64,000 nucleotides of DNA from Heterohyrax brucei. Lineage: Eukaryota; Chordata; Mammalia; Hyracoidea; Procaviidae. The notes beneath the pieces are model-generated. The model saw only the letters and a list, made by a program, of their open reading frames with translations. It was not told the DNA's origin and made no database searches. The position numbers and the translations under genes were made by a program. This document shows positions 35,215 to 47,200 of this stretch, piece after piece; the first letter of the stretch is position 1, and every line of letters begins with the position of its first letter. The stretch is from NCBI GenBank assembly GCA_028571685.1, contig CM053154.1, positions 15,656,001 through 15,720,000 on the forward strand. Direction: 5' to 3'.

Positions 35215-35278
35215 CTAACATGAGCTGAGGGTGAGCACAACACCCTCCTTCACAGTGTCTTCACTGCAGAATTTGAAC
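35215..35278 (-). CDS. PNLIP: PNLIP exon 13 (C terminus and stop)
   Basis: 64 coding bases after the acceptor TTCACAG, reading [20 protein letters not shown] then TAG at 35215-35217. It matches human FNFCSPETVREEVLLTLTPC, including both C-terminal disulfide cysteines. The preceding intron is 4.4 kb and filled with SINE and RTE copies. Confidence 0.94.
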
Positions 35279-38200
35279 CTGTGAAGAGAAACAACGAAGA
35301 TATCAACTTTTACTGGTACACATTTGGTGTGTTGGTAGCCTCTGCTTTCCTGGCTGAGGGCCACAATCTGTGTCTGAAACCCAAAGTGACTGTGGGAAGA
35401 CTTCTGTAGAAAGGATTGGATTCTCTTTTTCCATTTTATTTTCATATCTGTGTGATAACAGAGAGAGGAGCTATCAATAACTCCCAAGAAAGGACACCCA
35501 AAGGACAGGGAAGGCTGTTTTCTATGTCTTAAAACCTTCCAAGGAACACCTGGAAAGTTGTTGATTAACACAAATGAGCAAGAGCAGGCTAAGTAACACA
35601 ATAAAAAATCAGCCTTGATGTAAAATCTCTGAAGTCTGTTCACCCAGTCTTGATGTTACATTGGCTAATGAAGCTACCAACTACGGACGAACCACTGCAG
35701 TGAGAGGAAACCCTCGGTGGCACAAACAGTTGAACACTTGACTGCTAGCTGAAGAGTTAGAGGTTCAAGCCCACCTGGATGTGCCTTGGAAGACAGGCCT
35801 TGCAATCTGCTTCCAAAAGGTCACAGCCTTGAAAATCCTATGGAGCAGCTCTACTTCCACACATGGGGTCAACATAGTCTAAACTGACTCAAAGATAGCT
35901 AATAATGAGTCAGTTGTCTATTTGTTTCTCATTCCTTGGCCTCCTGGGTCTTTGTTCCCTCTTTCCTCTTTTTAATATGTCTTATTTGGGATTGATTATT
36001 TTTTATGATTTCATTTTACTTCCTTTGTTGGCTGATTAGTTATATTTCTTTATGTTATAGTTGCTTTAGTACTTGTTGGAAACCCTGGTGGTGTAGTGGT
36101 TAAGTGCCATGGCCACTAACCAGAAGATTGGCAGTTCAAACCTGCCAGACTCCTTGGAAGCTCTATGGGGGCAGTTCTGTTCTGTCTGTATAGTCACTAT
36201 GAGTTGGAATCAACTCAATGGCGATGGCTTTTAGTATTTGCAATATGTTTTTAAGTTACTGAACTATACCTTCAAGTGGTAAATTACCAATTCACACATG
36301 ATATAAGAACCTTATCCAGCATACTTCCATTTGCCCTCTTCTACCCTTTATAGTAAGGAGCCCCGGTTAAACAGTTAATCTCTTGGCTGCTAACCAAAAG
36401 GCTGGCAGTTCGAATCCACTAGGTGCTCTACAGGAGAAGGATCATAGTGTTAGGGACAGGGGCAGTCTGTCTTACAGGGACACCATGAGTTGGAATTTAC
36501 TCATTGGGACACAATAGTAAAAACAGCCTTTATGCTATCTTTATCATAAATTTTGTAAGTCCCCAAAATATTAATGCTATATTAAACTGTCAATTATCTT
36601 TTAAAGAGATGTAGTAGTATTCTATCAGATTTTATGTTATTTACTGACTTCATGTTTTTCACTGCTCTTAATTTCTTTCTTAATTCCCAATTTGTATTAT
36701 TTTGCTTCTAACCAAAGATCTTCCTTTAACATTTCTTACAGTGCTGATCTGCTGGTGACGAACTCTAGAAGATTTTGTACGTTTGAAAAGTTTTTATTTG
36801 ATCTTCCTCTTTCAATGTTCTTTTTGTAGGTATAGAATTCTAGGTTAAGAGTTGTTTTGTTTTTTTCTCCCAGCAATTTGATAGCATTGCATCACTTCTA
36901 ATCCTGCATTGTTTTGGACAAGAAATTTACTGTATTTTTTCTTTGTCCTTCCATGTGTTATCTCATTTTCTGGCTGCTTTTAAAATTTTCTCTTTATAAC
37001 TAGTTTTGAGCAATCTGATTTTGATGTGTATGAGTGTTGTTTTCTCCATTTTTCCTGTACTTCTTTTTCTCCCAGATCTGTGGTCCTCTAGTTTTTATCA
37101 AGTTCAAAAGATGTGGGACCATTATTTCCTCAAGTACATTTTTCTGTCTTTCCTGTGCTGGGGACACCAATAACAAGGATGTTAGGTCGCTTGAAATCCC
37201 ATAGCTCACTGATGCAATTTTCATTCTAAAAATGCTTTTTTTTCTTTTTTGTCTCTTTTGAATTTTGGATGGTTCCTATTTTTATGCCTTCAAGTTTCCT
37301 AATCTTTTCTTCTGCAATGTTCAATCTCTTGTTAATTGCACTGAGCGCATTGGTTTTATCTCACCCATTGTAGGTTTCATCTCTAGAATTGCAGTTTGGA
37401 TCTTTAAAACATGTATGTATTTCATGTCTTTATTATTCTGGACAAACGTAGTGTAGGAGTAATAATTGTCATCATTCTAACATCTGTGTCAGTTTTACTT
37501 TGGTTTCAAGAGATTGTCCTCCTCGTTAGAAGTTGTGCTGTCTTGATTCTTTGCATACTTGAGAATCTTTCATTGAGTGGTACACATTGTGAATTTTACC
37601 TTGTCATCTGCTGGATAATTTTGTATTCCTATAACTCTTCCTGAGCTTTGTTCTCAGATGCAGTTATTTGGAAACAGTTTGATCCTTCTGTCTTCCTCAA
37701 TCTAGACTAGTTATTCCTTACTTCTTGAGGTATGCTGCTGTTAGTTGCCATCGAGTCAGTTCCAACTCATAGCAAACCTATGCCCAAGAGAATGAAACAC
37801 TTCCTGGTCCTGCATCGTACCAACAATCATTTTTGTACTGAAGTCCATTCTTGCAGCCACTGTGTCAATCCATCTTGTTGAGGGTCTCCCTCTTTTTTGC
37901 TGACCCTCCACTCTACCAAGCATCATGTTCTTCTCCAAGGACTGATCCCTCCTAACAACATGTCCAAGGTAGGTGAGATGCAGTCTCACTGTCTTTGCTT
38001 CCAAGGAGCTCTCTGGTTGTACTTCTTACAGAACATTCTTTCGGCAGTCCATGGTGCATTCAGTATTCTTCTCCAACATCACAATTCAAAGGCATCAATT
38101 CTATTGTCTTACCTATACCAAGGTAAGACCTTCCTAAATACTCCCCATTTTCCCCTTGAATTACGCATTTTTTCCAATCCAGTTGGTAGAAATAGGTATT

Positions 38201-41200
38201 ATTCTCAGCCCTACAAAAGTATTGGGCACTCTTGCCTCTATTCCTTTCAGACGGATATTTCACTGGCCTCGAACAGTTTTTCCACACACATGCTGATCAT
38301 CACTCTGCTGAACACTCAAGAGCTTTGAAGTGGTTAAGTGCTATCTCTGCTAACCAAAACACTAGCAGTTCAAATCTGCCAGGCACTCCTTGGAAACTCT
38401 ATGGAGAAGTTCTGCTGTGTCCTATGGGGTTGCTAAAAGTTGGAATTGACTCGATGGCAGTAGGTTTGGTTTTGGTTTAGTGTTCTTGCAGCTCTCTCTT
38501 CTCTGGTTCTTTGTCCTATAAAACCTAGTGACCCTGATCTTTCCCAGTTCTGTTTCCCCAACTCAGACAGTCTGTTGGACTCTCTCTGTACTTCTCCCTG
38601 TATCATATTATGGAATTCTCTCAAAGAAGTAAGTTGGGGAAATTGTCAGGCTCGGCTTGCTACTTTCTTGCCTTTTGGGAATTAGAGTCCTTTTGTTGCC
38701 TAATGTTCAGAGTCTTGAAAACCACTGCTTCATATATTTTTTCTGAATTTTTGGTTACTTCAATGGGGCAGGTAAATCTGGTCTCTGTGTCTCCATTTTT
38801 TACAGGCAGCCAAAGTTCCATCATTGGGATTTCCTGAGAACTGAACAATGTTATGACAGAAGTATAGTACTGTGTCTCAGAATTTAGCTTGAGTCACAAA
38901 CTTGAGCTAATATTGATATTTTAATCGTCATCATCAGTTCACCCTTACTTGCAGTTTTCCACATCAGACACTATTTGGCTCTCACGCACACCTAGTCTTG
39001 TTTACTACTTCCGGTTGATTTCCTAGACCTCTAACTTCATTTGCAGGGCCAGTGACGTAGAAGAAGTTAAGTTTTTTCCTGATAATGTGATTGTTAATCT
39101 GATGAACTAGGAAGTTTGGAGAAGATACTGGTCAGCCATTAGTGCAGAAATGGTACAGGTGGAGCAACAGAACAAAACCGTTCCTTTCATGTTAGTCTTA
39201 TGAAACCAGATTCTCAGTCTAATTCTTCATTTGTACTAGTAACGCAAATGAAGAATTAGATTGAGAATGAAATTCCTTATTTGTACTAGATAACATGGAA
39301 ACCCTGGTGGCATAGTGGTTAAGTGTCATGTCTGCTAAGCAGGAGGTTTGGCAGTTCAAGTCTGCCAGGCATTCTTTGGAAACTCTATGGAGCAGTTCTA
39401 CTTTGTCCTGTAGGGTCGCTATGAGTTGGAATTGACTCGACAACCTTGATTTTTTTTTTCTTGTACCAGATAACACATTTATCTAAAATCTATCAAAGTT
39501 GTTTTGATAAAGTTCTAAAGAAACAACAGGAAGTAGCTGTGGCTAGAGTGTTGACGAGATTTAACATAAGGGAGGCTTTCAGTGAGAATAAAATTATAAA
39601 TTGACGCAATACTACAAATCTCTTTGGATTTGAATACATATACTTACTGTTTTCCATCATTTCTTTGTACCACAATCACAGATGCCCCCACTTTGGGTTG
39701 ACTTAGGCTGATCCCACTTTTATTCCAAACAAAGTTGACACTCTGCAGGTTCCCAACATTCACATCTGAGTCAATTTCATTGGAATAAGTAGTATCTGGT
39801 TGGAGAGAGCCCCTGGGATTCAAGAATTAATGAAAAAATATACGAATATACACATAAATAAAAGTATATATATGCTTCGACAACCAGCTTAAAATGTATA
39901 TCTAGCTAAGATAATTGATATTGCATGTCACTTTCACGTAGTAAACAGATGTTAACTCAGTGCTGTTCACTTGTCCTTCATGCCACATCTTATTTTGAAG
40001 TTATTTTTCCATTTATAAACTCTTAAATATGTTCTAGTCACAACTCCCACAGAATGTCATAAATAACAACATCACTATATCATCTTTTCCCTGCAGTTTT
40101 GTGCACAGCTCAATTCTTTACTGATTGTGAGACATCAGACATCAAAGTCACCATCAGTGGCTTTCTCAGAAGCATCAAAAACAAGAACATTGAAACAGAA
40201 TTCTGTAATATATTAAGGTAGGAGATGAAACACTCTTCTCTTTACTTGTATATGGCACAATAGCTCATAGACATAGTAGCGAAGAAACTATAATATAAAT
40301 TTAAAAAACTATACATGAGGATTATTCCAACATTTTAGAAACTCACAGTAATACTTCACTTACTTGAAAACTTGATATTGCTGAGAGCTTCCTTGATCTC
40401 CAGACAAAGAAACTAGTATGGATCCTGAAGCCTTAGATCCTGATGCTGTGACAGTTACACTGTACCTCCAACCTGCATGAAAAAAAAAGTCAGCTTATAG
40501 AGAAGATTCACTGAGAACAGGTGAATTTGGATATTACTACTGTGCAGTAACTCTTCATAAACGTTCTTTTATCCAAATATTCAGGGGACTGGCATTGCAA
40601 GAATCACAAATCTTTCCAAAGTTAGTACATCTTTTTTCAGTCTAAGAGACTGAAAAGCAATCTATTTTGCTTTCAAGTTTTTAATCTAACAGTTCATTCC
40701 TAAATATTATAAGAACCTGCATTAAAAAATTCATCCATTTACTTCATTTTCAGACATCACCAAACTTTAGATTACTGCCATTTTTTGGTCTAGTCTGTAT
40801 TCAACCCTATTCTAGAATTCAAATTTCCACTGCCAGTGGAAATGTATTATTTTCTGACAGAGGGTTCCTTTGATGTTACTCAATAGCAAACTCCCAGTTT
40901 GGCCACTTAGAGCTTGCCTGAGTTTCAGAAACCCTGGTGGCATAGTGGTGAAATGCTACGTCTGCTAACCAAAAGATCAGCAGTTTGAATCTGCCAGGTG
41001 CTCCTTGGAAATTCTATAGGGGTGGGTCCTATGTTGTCTCTAAGGTCACTATGAATTGGAATGGACCTGACAGTGGTGGATTTGGTTTTTGGTGGGCCAA
41101 ATTGGAGAGGAGATAAAGTTTGTCTTTAGTTACTGGAATGCAGTATACCACTGACTCCTATCCACATAATTTTCTTCTGCTTTATGCAAGAAAGGAAACC

Positions 41201-44200
41201 TGGAACTTGTTGCCCATTTCTCACCACCTCCTCTTCCACAGACTCTGCTCTTCTAAATATCTCTCCAATCTGTCAACCTTTCCATTTCCACTACCTCCAG
41301 CATTCCCCTCCTGCATTACATTTCCTGCTGGTGCCATACCTCAGTGTTTTACTCAGTGAAGCTTGACTGAGTACAAAGAGCTTGGAGCAAGGGAAGACTC
41401 TTGAATGCAGCACCAGAATCGAAGGTGAAGCAATTTATTATTTTTTTTAAAATAAATTATTTTGTTTTTGTTATTGTTGAGAATATATACAGCAGAACAT
41501 ACACCAATTCAACAATTTCTACTTGTACAATGCAGTGACATCAATTACAATCTTTGAGATGTACAACCACTCTCACCCTCCTTTCCTGAGTTGTTCTTCC
41601 CCCATTAGCATAAACTCATTGTCCTCCTATCAGTTTATCATCTAATCCTTTGAGCTGCAGTGTCAGTTTAATCCCACATAGATACATCTTTGAAGAGCAC
41701 AGTGCTCATGGGAAGCCATTCACTTTTGTGCTGTTGATAGTTCAGGCCCAAGGCTGTCCTGCCATCTGAACTAGCCATAATCACCTTGGGCACAGCATTT
41801 GAGTGTTTTCTCCACTTTGAAGAAGGGTTAAAGCTTTTTTTATAAAAAGCAATTTTACCAATTTTCAATAGACATGACAAAATTGAAGGTAAGTAAAGTA
41901 CAAACTTACGGGCAAAATTACTGGCATCACCAGTGTTTAGATAAAATATCTGACCCTCCGCACTGGTTTTCAAAGAGTATCTGTCAGCGTAGTGTCCCAT
42001 CTGTGGACAGCCTTGGCTTGGACAGGGGAAGCACTTGTTCTAGTGAAAATCAACGTACAATGAATGAAGATTCTCTTTCCTTCAACAGCACACCTTTCTT
42101 CCACATATTGCTGCAACTTAAGTCTTCTAAAGGTGATTCTGTTCTGATAGTTTTTAGTAGTGTCTCGGTAAAAGTTAAAAATGCTTCTCAGGAAAATGGA
42201 TTATTCACAATGAAAACTCACCAATTTTGCTGTTAAATAACACAATACCAACAAACATATGAAAATCACACATGGGAGAATTTATATTTTCTCTCTTGCC
42301 TCTGAATTGCCCCAGTTGGCTAAGATTTCCGTCTACTTGCAAGGTGGTAAGGATTTCTTTGAGAAGACTTGCAAAGAGAAAGAACAAGAAGTGATATTGA
42401 GTTGCTGACTTGAAAATGGGATCCAGTAAGAAGGCAAACCCAACCTAGTGCCACTGAGTCGATTCTGACTCAAACAGTCAGGCTTTTCTCAATTCTTTTA
42501 GCGCCTATTTATAGTAAAACAAAACACAAAAGACTAAGATATCAGCATCCCCCTACATCCCCCCCCCAAAAAAATCTGTTGCCATCAGGTCGTTCAGACT
42601 CACAGTGATCTTATAGGCAAAGTAGAACTATACCATAGAGTTTTCAAGGAGTACCTAGTGGACTAGAACAGCTAATCTTTTGGCTAGCAGGTGTAGTGCT
42701 CAACCACTAAGCAACCAGGTTTCTAGGACTCTTCCAAGGTAGGAAAAAAAAAATCCCCAGTTGGCCATGAAGGGTTAGTCAAGAGGTTGGAGTCTGGTAA
42801 AGACAGGTATAAGGTAAGAGAATGTCCACTCTTTCTAGATCAAGGATTTGTGAGGAAAAGAGAGGAATCAGGAGCAACAAAGAGTGGAGGAACACATTCT
42901 AATTCCTACTATGGAGGGGTGGGCAAGTAGAGGCAAGAAGTGAACTCTAGGATCAGTGGACCAGTTAACGGATTTGACAAAATCTCAGGGGTCTGCATCC
43001 AGCAGGAAAGAAATGGCCAAAGCTCTTTGAGGGCATTGCCTGAACCAGAAGAATAATAGGCAAGCCGTATACTTCATCCACAGATACCAGCAGTGCTCCT
43101 ACCAGTAAGGTACACAAGGACATTACCAGATTTTGATGGAGTCAAATGACCTTGCACCCATGAACCCCCAGATCTCCCCCTCTGTCACACACACACACAC
43201 ACACTGACCACCACTACCACAACTGCTTTGCCTCAATATAAAATTGGACAAAAGCTGCTGAGGAGTTCAAAGACTGAGAAATCTGCAAGATTGAGATTTT
43301 TTTCCTTATAAAAATGACTAAGCATTACCTAAAAGGACTGCTTATATAATTTAATCTGACTAAGTTTCAAGTAGATGAGATCTAAGGCTCTTTTTGTTAG
43401 TTTTGCCCATTAACTAGTGGACAAGAACTTGGGGAAAGCTATAATGTCCCCATAAATTGTCACCATTTGTAGACTACTGATTATTATATTTTAGGCTCTG
43501 AGGTAAGCAATTAACATACATCATCTCATTAAATCCTCCCACCAAATCTATGGAATCATATCATTATTACTTATATTTACAAATGATGACACTGTCTAAG
43601 AAAAGTTAAGTGTTTTGCCCAAACTCACTCAGCTATTTCATGGTGAAACAAGGATTCATTTCCTCTGTCTTAATCAGGGTGTTGTATTTCCTGGGTAATT
43701 ATGACAGCACCTGATACACTCTTTACCTTTTTTCTTGTTAAATTGCATAGGTTATAAATTTTGGTTTGATAAAATTTGTAGTGAAAAACCAGTTTAATAA
43801 ACAGCAGGCAATAGATATGTCATAGTCAAGATCACCCTTAAGACCCTCAACCTAGATATCTAGAGAACACCAAAGAAGAGGAAAACTCAAAAATATCTTG
43901 GCAAGTATGAGATTACATAGAAATATTCACATACCTGTAACTGTCTAGAACCCTTGGTGGTGTAGTCGTTAAGTGCTATGTCTGCTAACCAAGAGGTAAG
44001 TAGTTCAAGTTTACCAGGCATTCCTTGGAAACTCTATGAAGCAGTTCTATTTTGCCTACAGGGTCACTGTGTGTCAGAGTCAACTTGATGGCACTGGGTT
44101 GAGTAGATATACCTGTCTAGTTTTTAAAGGTCACCATTTAAGAAAAATTTTATGTTTTCATTAGCGTCCTCAAGCCATAGCTCAGATTTTCCTCCATAGA

Positions 44201-47200
44201 ATGTGTCTTATTTAGAATTACATTCAAAATAAGTTTGAAAATTCACCCAACACTAACAGCAGTAATCAAGAAGGAGATAGAAGTAGGCATTTTCAAGCTC
44301 ATTTTACCTCAAATTTCTTAATGCTTTAGCATTATCAATGCATACATAAGATTAAAAGTATAAGTAATTTGGTAGCGATGGAGTAACATTTGTCAACTGC
44401 CCACTAGCTACAGAAAGCCACACCAGTCCTGAGAAGTAATGGTCCTGTGTTCTTCAGGTAGAAGGGAAGGTGTACTTACTGCAGTGAAATCACTGTAAGA
44501 GTCACAAGAGAATCCAGAAAAACCGTCAGGGCTGAGAATGCTATCAGCATAATACTTGTAGCTCCTTAAGTGATTACAGGCCACAAAATCAGAAAGTCCT
44601 TTGAAATCAGACATGATTACACATCAGTGACATTTTATTTTTTCTAACGAGTATTAATTTATGGAGGTCATAAATAGAAATTATTTTTGAAGGGTGTCTG
44701 TGACTTGCAACGCAATCATAATTTACCAGGAACATTTAAGATTATAATAGCTATGTCATGGCTAGATGAAATGGAGAAATAACTTCAGAAGGAAAAGATT
44801 GGTCTGTATAGATATCTAAGTGTAACATCGTAATATATTCCTGATTAAAAACCATGGTAAGTTAACTGCAAATACATTTTCCTTCCAGTGAAGTGGTCAT
44901 GCCCCATTCCTCAGTTAACAGCCTCACAGAATGTTGAGTGTCTTGGCAATACAATTAAAAGTGCTATGTTATATAAAATGTGAGATCTGCATAATGCTGA
45001 GAAATTTAGCGATTTTGGTAATTTTTCCTCCAGGCCATCTCTTTGTACTTGTAATGGTTTTACCTTGCCAGATACTATCTAGGTCAACAATCAGAGAGAG
45101 AATGTTCTTCGTACATCCGGGCATTTCTTCTCCTCCATTTGGGAAGAAATCTAGGTGGCCCACAAGTTGGCTCATTCCAAATCCTGAGGAATTGTAAAAT
45201 AAGAAAAGGTTGATTTAACAGATAGAATTAAATTGATGAGCTGCTGGTCACTCTGGGAAGACAAGTCGAGAAGCTCACCCAAGTTGGGGATTATGGGAGA
45301 AGTATCTGTGTGGATTACATCCACAAACTGGGCATCACTGGGATCCAATCGGACTATTTCGGGTGTGTCCTGAAAGTAAGGTTCGGCTGGATCCAGTCCT
45401 AAAGTAAAAGGGATGTATCATGTTAATATCCACCTGGATTTATGCACTCTCATCTTTCTTCATTAGTTATAGATATGAGGGCTAACACTGGCTATAATTT
45501 GGAGTTGTTCATGAGAAGAAACAAGCTAGGACTTACTCTAGCCAATTTTGGCTTTGAGCAACCCTGAAGGACAGAGTAGAACTGCCCCATAGAGTCTCCA
45601 AGGCTGCACTCTTTACAGAAGCAGACTGTCACATCTGTCTCCCTTGGAGTGACTAGTGGGTTGAAACCACAGACCTTTTGGTTAGCAACCAAGCACTTAA
45701 CCACTGGGCTACCAGGGCTTCATAGTTCTTCTTTACTTTGGTTTTTTTTTTGATAGGAAATTTGCTTTTAGTTTGTTATTTACATTAAAATGACTTTTCC
45801 CCAAACCATAGAATTTGTCTCTACTAATGGATGCTTGGAAACCCTGATGGCATAGTGGTTAAGTACTACAGCTACTAACTAAAAGGTCAGTGGTTCGAAT
45901 CCACCAAGTGTTCCTTGAAAACTTTATGCGGCAGTTCTACTCTGTCCTGTAGGGTTGCTATGAGTTGGCATTGACTCAGTGTTGTTGTTGCTTTTGTTAA
46001 TAGCTGTTTAGTCCCTGGGGACAATGCCTATGAATAGCTGTACTTATAGGGAAACCCCCAGACTCTAGAAGACCCTGGATCCATAAAAGCTATCCCAGGT
46101 TAGAATAATCTCCACTAAATTGTAAACTCCCATGAGGGAAAGAATTTGGACCATTATGGTGGCCACGACCATAGCCTGACATAGCACTTGGCTAAGCTGG
46201 TGACTGTGAACACTTACAGAGTATAGAAAACCCAAAACCAAACCCACTGCCATCAAGTCAATTCTGACTCATAGCAACTCTCTATATAGGACCCAAACAA
46301 AAAAAAAAAACCCATAAAAACACCACTGCTGTCAGGTTGAGTTTTCAAGGAGCAGCTGGTGGGTTTGAACTGCAATCTTTTGATCAGCAGACATAGCACT
46401 TAACCGCTATACAACCAGGGTTTCCAGAGAGGATAGATAGGGAAGATGTTCTGTGAGTCTATACAAATTTATCCAGCAAATAAGTGGATAGACATTCCAG
46501 ATGCCTGTGCCAATCCAAATACAAGCAATTTATTCCAAATATACATGTATTTATCTGTGTATTCCTGAGAATTGGGAGCTTAGATAGAGAAAACAGAGGA
46601 AGAAAATGGTCATTTCCTTAAAATATCCCCCTCTAAGTCTTTTCATAAGATTATGGTGTTGTTTTAGAACCTGGGTATCCTATATGTGATTCCCCCTCAC
46701 CCAGTACATCCAGTTTGAAGTTTTCAAATAATACCTTTTATGTAATTAGCACCAGAAAGAACTGGCAGGCCAGGCCAGGTGAGAGAAACCCAGCCATCAT
46801 TTCCCCACTTTTCAATACACGGAAGCAGCTCTTGGGTATTTGACTAATTTGGGGCTAATAGCAATTCCTACTGAAGTCAAATATAATTCATTGAACGATT
46901 TTGAATTTTTCAATGTTAACTGTATTCACTTTACACTAGGAGACTTGTGCTTTGTTCATGCTTGCAGAGGGAAAGGAAATCCTGGTGGTGTAGTGGTTAA
47001 GTGCTAATGTCAGGCACTCCTTGGAGACTACATGGGACAGATCTACTCTGACCTATAGGGTCATGGTGAGTTGTAATTCACTCGAAGGAAGTGGTTTTGG
47101 CTTTTGGCAAAAGGAAAATAAGTATTAACGAAGACTGTAGGTGTTCTGAAGTCACATTTTAATCACAGGTAGTGTTTATGATTAAATAGGGATCTGTAGA

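Noticed and set aside
35215-35643. 142-residue open frame ending in the PNLIP C terminus
   Set aside because: Only the last 21 codons are exonic; the acceptor at 35279-35280 shows the rest is intron read-through.
36358-36430. tRNA-like gene suggested by box A/box B text in several SINE heads
   Set aside because: These are the tRNA-derived heads of AfroSINEs and lack a complete cloverleaf with an acceptor stem.
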